Below are positions 52,252 to 63,189 of a stretch of DNA of 64,000 nt, piece by piece. The notes beneath the pieces were generated by a model that ran no database searches, was not told the DNA's origin, and worked only from the letters and a program-made list of their open reading frames with translations. Source of the stretch: Costus lasius. Lineage: Eukaryota > Streptophyta > Magnoliopsida > Zingiberales > Costaceae. A program made the position numbers and the translations under genes. The stretch is from assembly GCA_027563935.2 (NCBI GenBank), contig CM050453.2, positions 90,866,665-90,930,664 of the forward strand, read 5' to 3'. Position 1 is the stretch's first letter. The number at the start of each line of letters is the position of its first letter.

Positions 52252-54439
52252 GATAACATTATTCAAAGTACACTATGAAATAGTGTAATAGAACTCATAG
52301 CATAATCTTAAGTAGTCAGCGCAGTTGTCCACTTGACCTACAGCTCTATCTTTTTCTGCTTTTCATTCTTTCTCTTTTTTTTTCTTTTTTTTATTGCCTT
52401 TATTCTGGAGAGAGCTGGCCAAGGGCATCGTAATTAAATCATTATCAATCTTTTTGCTCAAGGGTAAAATAATATTTTAATAAATTTCCCTTCGTCACTT
52501 GATTGAAACAAATTTAAAGTATACCAAAAAGGCATAATATAACTCATGACTACAACAGTCCATTATACTAGAGGAGTTGGAGCAAGTTATCTACAGATAT
52601 TCGCTAGTTTCTCTTCATGAAAATATTTCCATCAAGTAAATCAGAAAAATCAAAATCAACTTTCATTCAACTCATATTACAAGAATGCAAAATATTTTTC
52701 TCATGAAAATCTTAATCATACCAGGACTAATTTTATTGAAAGAAATTATTCCTTAGGCAATTTCAATAAAAAATCTCTATTCCATAAAATCATCGACGCA
52801 TATCTTTTCTAATCATTTTGTCAAAGAGAACAAACACCCGTCATGAGTATTTTATTCACACACATCTTATCACATAAATTGAAGGCATGCATGGATAAAA
52901 TTTCTGCACATCAAAAATGACAATATCAATGCAAAAGGTGTAAAGCGGCATACTTATAAATTATAGACAAAAAGTGTAAATTGATAGATCCGTACAACCA
53001 CATTTAATAGAAGTCTCAGGAGAAGAAAAAAAATAGGTAATACAACCATATTGAAATAATCAAATCACAAGAAAGTGTAAATGATACTCACCCAATAATA
53101 CTATAGCAAGCTCAATCATCGTCCGGGGTGTAGCGTCATGCCAGGTGCGGTTGGGTCCAATTCATGCGGTCTTCTGGGTGCTAGCGTGTCTACTATTGGA
53201 AGGGGCGTGATAAAGAATGTCAGCCATCTCCTCCTCAAAGTTGCACCTTCTGAAAATTTTACCTGCGCAATTCTTAGATACATAAGGCTCAGCTCAAAAA
53301 TAGTATCTTACCTGAAAATGTTTTCTTCTCAAAGGGTAATCAAAGTTATTGTCAGAGGTCTAACAAGGGTGCCGGTGGAAAGAGCTGATGCAAGTGGGAA
53401 ATAGAGGTGGAACAGATGCTGGCTGAAGAGCTGCTAGCTGTGAAGGATGAGTTGCCGATAGTAGAGTAAGAATGAGTAGTCTCCAGTGGCCTGCTAGAGA
53501 CGATAAATTTGAGGCGAAGTTGTCGGCTGGTGGGCGGTGAGAGATGATCCTGCACAGCTAGAAAAATCAGAGTCGTTGATGAAGATTCTACTGCTGAAAA
53601 ATAATAAATAAAATAAAATTAAAATTAAAATGCAGCTTCTAATAGCGATTGCAGAGGTGATGAAAAAAAGGTGCCAGCTAGCTGGGAACAATGGTGATGC
53701 TGCTGGCTGGCTAAAAGACAACAGATATGTAGATGAGGTGCTTCATTGGTGTGGCTACACATTTTGCCGGCTATGGAAACAGAGATAGGCTGGCTGGATT
53801 AGCTGGAGAAGAAGTTCAACTGTGGCTGCTACTAGCGACAAAATCAGGGACGGAGCAGATGTCTCTAGTTGACAGTAGAGGACGTGGCTTAAGGTAAACG
53901 ACCGGCGCTGCCTTCAGATGAGAAGATGCCGGCTGATCCCTTGGTACGTCGGAGAAGTAGAGGCAGAGAAATCTGCTTGCGCTGGAACACTTTGTTGCCT
54001 GGAACAGACGACGGTGGCTGAGTCGCAGAGAGATTGCTGGCAGCGATGACAGATGCCGGAGATGATGACTGATGAAACTGCCAAAGAAGCTGATGGCAGC
54101 TGCATATCAGAAGAGCTGCCGGCGGTGGAGTTGCTGTAGAAGAAGGCTCCGGCTGGAAATAGAAACTGGGTAGATAGCTAGCAGCGGCTGCTGCTATTGG
54201 CAGAAATACAGAAAGCTGAAAGAGATGGCGTTGTCGCCTGGATCAGAGGAGCTACTGAGGTTTTCTCTGGCTGGAAGGATCTGGAGAAGAAAATTTTTGC
54301 CTCCGCATGTTGCAACGGCTAATTTTTGCCACCACAAAGAGCTTTGGCTAAAACAAATATATTTGCCTCCGCATGTTGCAACGGCTAATTTTCATAAAGG
54401 AAAATTTTCCCTGCTGCTGATGCGAAGTGGATAACAGCA
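52252..54439. other. Non-coding internal region of B, part 1
   Basis: AT-rich to about 53090, then a G-rich block similar to K 47510-48060 (shared 'gccggtggaaagagctgatgc'). A direct repeat of about 28 bp ('gcctccgcatgttgcaacgg' core) occurs at about 54300 and 54364. No gene is supported. Confidence 0.5.
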
Positions 54440-56890
54440 GATGTTTATATGCCTTAAAATTTTAAAAAATAAAATCTGTCGCTAATGATTATTGAATCCG
54501 AAATTCTTGAATTTAAACCTATTACTTGAACTATTAAGCTTTTTAAGTTGTAACTTTTGCATTCTGAAATAATCTTTTAAAATAGTTTTTATCTTCTTTT
54601 GATGATGTATTAGTTTTTAATTCTGATTTATATCTGTTAGTAAAATTGCATAAGTAGAATTTTCTTATTGCTGTTTATTTTTTCTTCATGCCCATATTGA
54701 ATATAATAGACAAATTTTTATAATTTAATGATATCATTATTATGTATTAGTGTTCCTAACAGTAATATTGTTGGCTGTTATGTGACATATAATTAATAAA
54801 TAGATTTTTATACATTGATGTTATGCCTTTCTTTTTAAGTAGACTTCAATGTAATTGATGTTTATTTTTCTTGATGAATATGTTATCTAACATATGTTTA
54901 TTGCTTTATTTAATTATTTTGCAAGCAAATAGAATTGCATGAGTAGAATGTAGTTTATTTTTATTCATAATCATGCAAAATTGATAGGATAATATTTTGA
55001 ATATATTGGATAAATAATAATGTCATTTATAAATTAGGCTAATGATCCCAACTATGGGGGCTAGTTTAATTTATAATTGCATCAGATTTGATCATCTGAT
55101 TCAATGTAATTTGGCTTGGGCTAGATTAGAACAAGCATAATGTGTAATCTAAATATTTAAACTAATAGACATTATGCAAAATATAAACATAATATAACAT
55201 GCAAATGGTGATCATGATATTCATAATATAAATAATTATCATAATACGCTTAATGGAAATAATCTCCATATATGTCAAATGAACATCATGAAAACTATGT
55301 TCATAAGGAATTAAATATATATGAGGATTATAATTAAAATAATTCTCATGGAGGAAAATTATTTTAATAAAAAATAATTTCCTTAAAATTAAAATGGCTT
55401 TGAAAAATTATTTAAGTTAGAAAAAAAAATTTCTTAGAATTGGTTTCACTCTATAATAAGAGCAACTAAAAGCCTATTTAAATAATTAGTTCTAATTGCT
55501 GCATTAAAAAAATCCTTTCTTTCTCTAAATTCAAAAATAATATATTTGAACTAAAAGTAAAGGATTCAAAGTTAAAATAAAATAATTAAAATTCTAAAGC
55601 AGCAATAGACTTATAAGAAAAAAAAAGAGTAGTCATATTAAAATTTAATGGCTTGACTCATAAAAAGTTGCAGCTCTTTCTTTTATAAAAGATTGAGCAC
55701 AACAAAGCTATTGGCTAGACCAAAGCTTGCCCATGATTATAATATGGAAGTATCGATAGGAATGAGATTAGTCTGGAAATAGGTCTCTCAGCGGTGGGAA
55801 CCCAACCTCTGTGATAGGAGATCCCTTGAAGGAGGTTCAATGTGGTAATAACAAGCTGATTGATTGGCCGGAAAGCACTTTAAAAAATAAAAATTATAAA
55901 ACACTACGGTGTATAAAAATATTTATGTGATAGAGTTGATACTCTACACTCCCATTCCTGAGGATACATTTTTGTGCTTCTTATTGTAGACGTAAGGAAA
56001 ACTTTCCAAAGTGGTTAATTACCATGAGATGAGCCTCTACACTCATCCCTTGTAGGGAACTTCCTATATGAGAGAGTTCGTATACGGCCGCGGCTGAGGA
56101 CATAGACAATCCTCAGAAGCTCTCATGAAGATACACGCGCACGTCCAAAAATGCGCAACCCCGCGATTGGACAAACCCTGTATTGTGTGTGGATTTGTTG
56201 AAGTCTGGGTCAAAGGGAAGTAGTTCAAGACTAGTTCACTATCTTTCATTCAGATGGAAATATTTTCACTAAGTAAAGGTTATGCCTTTAAGTGCACTTT
56301 ACTGACCGCATGATATAAGCATGAGCAGCAATTTAAATTTTTTTAATCATCTTGTTAAGTTTAATTATATTTAGATTTTATTTTAATTTTGTGGGGGATT
56401 ATTGGAATAAAATTAAAATAAAATCTCTCTAACGTTTGGCTTTTATTGGTAACGTTATAGAAAGTTAATGTTAGCATTAACTTGCTAACATTTGGCTTTG
56501 TATCAAAAGCCAATGAATGCTTTTTCGATTCAGCCGTGGGGAATGGAATGAGAATTCTATTCTCTTTTGGGGCCTCCTCTTTCCCCCTTTCTTGCTTCTT
56601 CTTCTTTTCATTTCATCTTCTTGGTTTCTTCTTGGATTTTGTTGCTCATCGCTGAAAGGGCATCCGATCAACTTCTCCACGGTCGTGCCCGCAGGAGAGG
56701 AGTACCGGTTGTATCCTGGGTGTTCAGTCTGGATTTAGCTCGCATGAGGGCTCAGATTTTCACCTAAGGATAGCGTATCGCGCCTCTGGGTTTTATCACT
56801 CTAACTCCTTTTTAATTATCTTTTATAAGTTTATTATCTTATAATTCATGTTTATATTTTTTGTTTAAATAAAAAGGTCTAGATAAAGTT
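54440..56890 (+). mobile_element. Probable copia-type LTR element fragment inside B
   Basis: 55740-56330 resembles the long 3' region of copia elements. A purine tract 'tgtgggggat' (about 56392-56401) is followed by an LTR-like sequence from 56402 ('tattggaataaaattaaaat') to about 56890, with a GC-rich centre ('taccggttgtatcctgggtg'). No left LTR and no coding region were found, so it is truncated. The left border is uncertain. Confidence 0.45.
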
Positions 56891-58189
56891 TTAGACCAAG
56901 ATGAAAGGTGCTGCCGGCTCGAAACAGGAGAGCTGCATGTGAAGACTGAAACTGGTAGAAAAAATTCCAGCTGCTTGGTTTGTTGAGAAGAAGAAGCGCG
57001 GCGGCCCACTGATGGCTAGAGAAGAAGATAGGTGCGGCTGGCTGGAAGGTAGTGTGCAGAAACAGAGAAGCTGCTGGAAGAACTGGGAAGAAATCTAGCA
57101 GCAGTGGCTGCTGTAAACTGATGCGGCGGCTGCAGATCAGAGGAGTTGCCGCAGGAGGCGAAGCTAGCGGAAGAAGCTAGCCGCCGCCAGAAAATCAGAA
57201 ACGGCGACACCGGCTTGTAGTTGAATACAGAATCGGCAGATCTGGAGAAACAGAATCACCGATTTGGAAAAGCTGGTGGCTGGCTGAATTCTAGAGAAGA
57301 TGAATACGTTTGCTAGAGGTAGAAGATGTAGTTGCTTGCGACAGAGATGTTGCCAGCGGCTGGGAGATGCTGGGAACGAAGCTACTGTCAGCCGGATGAG
57401 TCGCTGGCGGCAGATCTGGAAAGACGCCAATGGTAACAGAGGTGGCAGTGGAGGGACGTCAGCTGCGGTTCCTGACCAAGGACCAAGGCTGATGGCAGCT
57501 GAAGAAGGAGATGGGTAGCTGGAAACAGAAGTCTTCGGCTGCTGTTGAAGATGAAATTGCTGAGTGGAGAGCTGCTAATCGGCAGCCAGTTGGAAGAAGC
57601 GTGCTGCCGAATCTGGAAGTTGACCGGCTGCAGAGGCGGCTGGATCTGGAATTTTGGCTTCTGCTCTCTTCGTCTTAGAAACTCGTCGGCGAGGCAATGG
57701 ATGTCAGTGGGCGGCGACAAGGATCCGGACGAATACTCAGCTGATGAAGAGGAGGTGGCACCGGCTAGATTGAGAGAAATTAGAGAAATTAGAGAAAAAC
57801 CGCTCTTTAATTCAGATCTGCAGCCTGGAAGAGATGGGGGACGCTGTCTTCAAAGGGAAACAAAGATTGCTGCCGGATATTTCGCTAGTCGGAAGGAAAA
57901 CAGGGGCGGCGGCTGAAACAGGGTGGCTGGAGTGCAATTCCTGGCTGGGAAGTTTTCCAGGGTGTGACGGCTAGATTTAGCCGTCCGCCTCTCTTTTTTT
58001 TTTTGAAATTTTTTTTTTCTTCAAATTCTTTTCTTGCAAAAAAATAAAAACAATAAAATAAAATAAAATCCTTCATCAGATTTTTTTTATATTAAATAAT
58101 TTTTTTACAAAATAAGAAATAAAAGATAAAAAAAATTAAAAACATTAAAATTAAAAATTAAAAAAATTAGAAGAACAAAAAATAGTGCT
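56891..58189. other. Non-coding internal region of B, part 2
   Basis: G-rich on the plus strand ('gctgccggctgg', 'gaagaagctgctgg') and similar in texture to 53340-54240, probably an internal duplication or the continuation of the same block after the copia insert. 57775-57797 repeats 'agagaaatt' three times. No gene is supported. Confidence 0.45.
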
Positions 58190-58440
58190 TAAGTTGCCTC
58201 CCAAAAAGTGCTAATTTTTAGGTCACTAGCTTGACTGAAACTCAAATATCACGGCGAAAGTAGGTGGATCGGTGCCATAGTAAATAGCATATATTTTTTT
58301 CTTTTTCGTTGTCCTAAAAGTTTAGCCACTAATACAAACATCCAAAATTTCATATAAAATACAATTGTAGTGGCTTTCTTGTGTATGCAAAAATCAAAAT
58401 CAAAAATTTCAATTCCACACAAAGAATATTTTATGATCTT
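58190..58440. other. Conserved non-coding block of B, shared with K
   Basis: It corresponds to 48905-49130 of K ('gttgcctcccaa', 'gtgctaatttttaggtcac', 'gtaggtggatcgg'). The hairpin arms are partly decayed. Confidence 0.7.
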
Positions 58441-59229
58441 CCTATATTTGTGAGAAAGCAAATCATTAGTCCTTTTTTCAAATTTATATCTTCAATTGCA
58501 ATAAGAGTAGTATTTTGATCAAAAGATTCATGTATTGGATCAATAAGATAATTTCTATGTTCCATATTAAGTTTCTCAATAATGCATAATTCTTCTAATG
58601 AATCAGAAGGTTGAACAGTAGATATGGGCAAAACAACAGAGTCAGATTCATCAATGTTTGTAATTTTTAAATCCCTTCCAAGTTCCTCATGCTCTTCATC
58701 AAATAATTTATCAATTTTACAATTATCACCAAAATCAAAATGAGACTTTTCAAAATCAATTTCCTCATACCTTTCATCATATTTAATCACAAATAATTCA
58801 TCCTTAAAAGAATCAATTTTAGAATCATCAAAATCAGAATGAGATTCATCAATGTTCGCAAAAGAATTAATTTTAGAATTACCAGAATCAGATTTAACCA
58901 TAAATAACTTATCATCAAAAGAATCAATTTCAGAATTATCACCAAAATCAAAGTTGGATTCATCAATCTTTGTAATTTTTAAACCTATTTCTAAGTTCTT
59001 CATTCAATTCATCAGATTTAACCATAAATAATTTTGTATCACAAGAATCAATTTCATAATTATTAGAATCAGAGTGAGATTTTTCTAAATCAATTTTCTC
59101 AGTTTTCAAATCAAATTCAGTTAAACTACCTTGTTGTGCTATTTGGGATTCTAACATTTCAGTATGAATAGATATAGATTCTACCTTAGAATTAAGCTGA
59201 TCAATAGTGTTCCCTTGCTCTTTAATCAC
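58431..59229 (-). CDS. Acidic open frame of element B
   Basis: Two overlapping frames (58431-59003, 190 residues; 58963-59229, 88 residues). The first part carries the gag coiled coil ending I-A-Q-Q-G. Then follow D/E/S-rich repeats (S-H-S-D, E-I-D-S-F, E-E-I-D-F-E-K-S-H-F-D-F-G-D). The C-terminal E-S-F-D-Q-N and I-E-D-I-N-L-K-K are shared with K. A single frameshift in the overlap breaks it. The function is unknown; see K. Confidence 0.45.
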
Positions 59230-59260
59230 ACCTAAGATGTTCGAATTCCTTATTTTGATT

Positions 59261-59520
59261 TCACATGAATTTTTGAAGCATGGATTCTACACTAGAATTC
59301 TTCAGTATCCTGAAAGTATGGTTCAGAAATATGGTTTGAGAAATCCTCATAAAAAAAGTTGGTAGATTTTTCCATCTAGAATTATATTGATCATCTTGGT
59401 ACCATGGTAAATTGGGATTTGGAGGAATTCCTAATCGGAAATCAGAAGTATAATAATCAAAACATCCATAAATATCACAAACAATAGAAGAAGATGACAT
59501 AAGAGAGTGCATGTAAGAGT
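59261..59520 (-). pseudogene. Degenerate gag zinc knuckle of element B
   Basis: C-D-I-Y-G-C-F-D-Y-Y-T-S-D-F occupies the place of K's intact knuckle: only the first cysteine of the C-x2-C-x4-H-x4-C ligands remains. Thereafter F-R-I-L-K-N-S-S-V-E-S-M-L-Q-K-F-M leads into the coiled coil. Confidence 0.65.
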
Positions 59521-60296
59521 CTATTTTTTATGCCAAAGAATATACCTTTTTCTCTAAGTGTGCACTATGAATTATTTTCATACTCACTTTGTGGTATGTA
59601 TACCACACGTCTATCAGTTGTCCACGAGTTGTGATTAAGAGACATATCTTCAAATCAAAGCTTTTTCTACACAACTTAAAAGATTTTGTGATTTCAGGGT
59701 TTACAAGAAATAAAAATTGTCAAGATCTAAGAGTCCTGTACATAAATAGATAGAAGAATCGTATAAACTCAGAATTTCAGAAAACAATAGAAAGAATATG
59801 TAACTTTAGAAATTACAGCCTATGACAAATTGTCACAGGGGTGTGAAAAAAAACACAAAAAATCAAAAGTCTCATAATATAGATTTTCCAGCGCCAATCG
59901 ATCTGAAATATTTTTTTTAAATTTTTGGTGATTTTTTTCAGATTTTTTTGAGTATCAGAAAGCCCAAAAAATTCTAAAAAATGAAATAGCTCACAGTTTT
60001 ACGTCCCCATGAAAATTTCATTTCAATTTTCATAGATTCTCATAACCCCTAAAATATACATATTTTTGTGATTTTTAAAATTTTTATCAGAATAAAAAAC
60101 TAACAGAAAACACAAATAAAGAAAAAAAAATTATGTAAAAATTTAAAAATATCAGAAATCACAGCCCTGTGATTTTTCGTCATAGCCTATGAAAATCCAA
60201 AACCTGCAAAAAAAAAAGAAAACAAAGTTCAATCTAAAATAAATAAAACTTAGTCTAGTAATACTAACGACTATTTTGATATTAACAAAACTAAGT
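59521..60296. other. Primer-side non-coding region of B
   Basis: AT-rich. It contains CACAGGGGTGTG-type palindromes (59833-59847) and 'tcacagccctgtgatt' (60166-60181), the same version as in the B LTR. No capsid gene is present. Confidence 0.55.
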
Positions 60297-60314
60297 TCCC
60301 TGGCAACGGCACCA
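60297..60314 (-). promoter_or_regulatory. Primer-binding site of element B
   Basis: The minus strand reads TGGTGCCGTTGCCAGGGA, six bases inside the LTR. Confidence 0.88.
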
Positions 60315-60320
60315 AAAACT

Positions 60321-61940
60321 TGATATGTCCGCAAGTGCACGGATACGTCGAAGTAATATAAAGATATCGAACCCACAGAGATGTACGTGTTAAGTACCAA
60401 ATAATTAAATTTTTACTAGCTAAGCGATCAATATACGATGGGTATGAAGCAAAAATGAAATAATGAAATATCAAAATCTGCCATCGAAAATTGGTGAGAA
60501 AAAACTAGGATTAAGATTTCATCACTTTTTAATTCTCATGATTAGATATAATAAAGTTTTTATTAGTTATTCAAATCATAATAAAGAAAAGTTTACATTA
60601 AAAAAAAAATTCTCCTCTCGGATGTCCAATTTACATAGAACAACCTTCACTCTCGTGACTTGCTGCTCAGTGTTAAATAAAAGTAAACTAGACAAAGAAA
60701 ATTAAAATCACTCTCGTGGTTTAACTCTCAAAGTCTACTTCTTAAGTAAAATTAAATACTCTCGTATCTTAATTTTACAGGTTTTACCTAAAGGGCTCTA
60801 ACAATCAAAATCACATCTCGGTTCATATTATCATGTCTAAAACAATGGAATCAATACTCACATGTAAAATAAGCATCATAAATTAGGGTTCTATGACTTA
60901 ACTACTCTCGTAGTCTAGGTTTCTAGCTCTAATCTAAGGGTTCCAGGTTTGTAAATCACCTCTTGATCCATATTACACATCCTAAAACATGTAAATAATA
61001 ATTTCAAAGCAAATAAATCACAGAGGCAAAATTATTGTTCAATGAATAACTAATAAAGTAAAAGTCATCTAGTCATTATAGAATTAAAAAGAAACTACTC
61101 CCCAAGTCCCAAAGAAAGTTTTACACTATCATGGAGAAGAAAACATGATAATAATTCATCTAAAAAAAATTCATAGTTCAAAAGAGGAAAAATAAGTTTT
61201 ACTGATTTCACGGGGGTGTGAAAACTTTAGTTCAAATTTCATAGTCCCGTGATTTTTCGGCTGCTACAGTAATTACTACGTTGACTTGCGATTTTCCCTT
61301 CCAGCCAAATTTTTTTTCGTCGATTTCTCCCTTGTTTGAACTCCTTTCGATCTGAAATTTCTGGTGTGTCTTCTCCTTCTCCAGATGAAGCTCTCCTGAA
61401 AATTTCGTTACCAGAGATGGCCTCTATGCCTCTTGGCTAGCGATGCTCTTCTCAATTTCTCCCTCGATTCTTGATAAAAGTGGACGATTCTTATCTTCAA
61501 ATCTTCTCCTCGATTTATAGAAAGGCTTGGTTTTTTTAAAATTTGAAAATCGTTCCCTGGATCTTTCTAATTTTGTTTTGGAAAAATCAGATGTAAAGGG
61601 TGGCAGAAGACTTAGCTTTGAGGTGACTACTGTTCTTTTGTGTTTAATAAATTTTCACACTCCCTGAAAATTTTAGTTCATTTTTCATGAGGGTGTGAAA
61701 TCAAAAAAATTTCAAAATTGACTCCTTAGCTTAAAATTTCGTGCTATTCCGTTTCCGGCTCCGATTTCTTTAAATCTATTAAAAATAATCTTTTTTTATC
61801 TAAAAATGATGAAAAATAAAAAGAATTGTAGACTCTGAAATAATAAATTAAATAAATTTAAAAACAAACAAAAAGCATAAATATAACTAAAAAAGATTAA
61901 ACAATCAATATAAAATTTATTATAAATTTTTAAGCCATCA
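60321..61940 (-). repeat. 5' LTR of element B
   Basis: 1620 bp; ends TGATATGTCCGCAAG / AAGCCATCA on the plus strand. It shares the 'gcaagtgcacggatac' end and the 'gtcgatttctccc' block with A and K. Palindromes of the TTTCAC-GGGGGT-GTGAAA type at 61206-61223 and near 61680. Confidence 0.85.
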
Positions 61941-62560
61941 TCAGACAGAAATTGCGTCGGATCTAAGGTTCATGCGTCTCCTATTGCTGCCTGTTCTTGT
62001 GGAAGAGAGAGGAGAGTTCGTCCGCCAGATTTGGTGACCGGAGCAAGATAAAAGATGGGAGAAGAAGCTGGCGAGAGAGGGAGGAGCTTGGGCGGACGAT
62101 GGCATAATGCTCTCGCCGGAAGAGTCGAGGACGGAGACGCGAGAGACGTCTGATCGTTCGGAAGCTTCTCCTCCGGTTTGGAAGGGGATCAGGCGAGGCG
62201 CGTGAGGATGTTGCATGGGAGAGGAGGTGGCATTGGCAGCCTTGTTCGCCAGACGAGGTGAGGAGCGAGAGCTCGAGGCTGTCGCGTGAGGGAGAAGACA
62301 TCGTGTGAAGGGGGGGATTTATGTGGAGATGCGATGTTGCGTGCCCGAGTGTAGAAGTTGGATGGCGGGGAAGAGAGGAAATAGAGGGGAGAAGGGAGCA
62401 CGAGGGCGACAGAGTCTCGTGAAGCCACGAGGGGAAAGAAAGAATCAGGCACGCGCACAGTGCCCGACCCGCCGTTCTAGCTGGCCACCAAATCAATTTG
62501 ATTATTGGTTTTGTCGGCTTCTGTTTTATCACATGCGCCCATTGGTGCGCAGGCGTAACA
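61941..62560 (-). repeat. 5' LTR of element D, outer part
   Basis: It aligns with 35780-36402 of the 3' LTR ('gagagaggagagttcgtccgcc', 'gcgagagagggaggagcttggg' texts) and ends GGCGTAACA at 62560. Confidence 0.88.
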
Positions 62561-62565
62561 GGGGA
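62561..62565. repeat. Target-site duplication of D, right copy (GGGGA)
   Basis: Matches 34150-34154. Confidence 0.85.
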
Positions 62566-62912
62566 TCTCTTGGAGGAGGGACACTCACATGGGGAAGAGA
62601 AATTTCGATCTCTAGTCAGGTGAACTCTCTAGGCCGCCTCGCAGATCTCTGCTCTCCCCTTTTCTTCCGTCTGTTGCTCATCAACGGCTCTACCATACAT
62701 AGGACGTGCCACCAGCACCTGCTCCACCCACTCCCATCACTATCGAAGACTCAATGCTGCCCTTTTGCACCTCGCGGAGTGGAGCGGATCCGCTTCACTC
62801 ATCCCTCGGATCCACTCTCCGCATGTCGATCTGGCCTTGGGCCTCCGCCCAAGCCCACCTCCGAGCAGGCTAGTAGGCCCGGCCCGAGACCTGCCGGTCC
62901 CCGGGCATCACA
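62561..62912 (-). repeat. LTR E, right part
   Basis: Continuation of 33259-34154 after D; ends CCGGGCATCACA. The text 'tgggcctccgcccaagccca' is close to 'tgggcctccacccaaaccca' in LTR F (24320-24345). Confidence 0.7.
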
Positions 62913-63189
62913 CTTGGGCATATAGTAGGCCCAATTGTGATTCAACATTCAACGGATTTCACATGCCTAGTTTAGTGCACGCTGCATGCACTACGCTTGC
63001 CTTGCTGCAGTCAACCCCACTGCACGGCAAGCTCGCAACTAATCGGAATATCCTCACGAACACTTGAGATTGAGATGAAACCATCCTACGAGCTACGACG
63101 AGTGCCGCTTTTGTCCCTTGCCTCTGACTAGAGGTGCAAAGTGCCTTAAAAATATTAAAAAACTTTCTCAATAAAACTTTTAGGAGATA
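62913..63189. other. Spacer right of tower 2
   Basis: No gene or repeat that I can support. Confidence 0.4.

Larger units (their letters stand above)
44338..61940 (-). mobile_element. Element B: Athila-like non-autonomous element, 3' end deleted, host of K
   Basis: Its 5' LTR is 60321-61940 and the internal region runs down to 52252. It continues at 44338-44546 on the other side of K. The 3' LTR and polypurine region are missing, together with about 700 bp of the D LTR into which B inserted, so one deletion removed both. It keeps a primer site, a degenerate gag zinc knuckle and an acidic open frame like that of K. A copia-like insert lies at about 54440-56890. Confidence 0.7.
34155..62560 (-). 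mobile_element. Element D: Tekay/Del-type chromovirus, split by B/K, H and J
   Basis: In element order (right to left): 5' LTR (61941-62560 plus 41855-44337), primer site, gag, protease, RT, RNase H, integrase, chromodomain, 3' LTR 34155-36402. Both outer ends carry TGTYAC...GTAACA termini and GGGGA on both sides. All coding parts are broken and the RT active site is lost, so D is old. Inserts J, H and B (with K) account for most of its 28.4-kb span. Confidence 0.88.

Noticed and set aside
33254..62917. A 5-bp target duplication for LTR E
   Set aside because: TAGCT and CTTGG do not match. Only a 4-base CTTG fits with a shifted border, so I do not claim it.
62305..62925. 206-codon plus frame at the D/E border
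   Set aside because: It crosses the D LTR end and the target duplication, so it cannot be an inherited gene.
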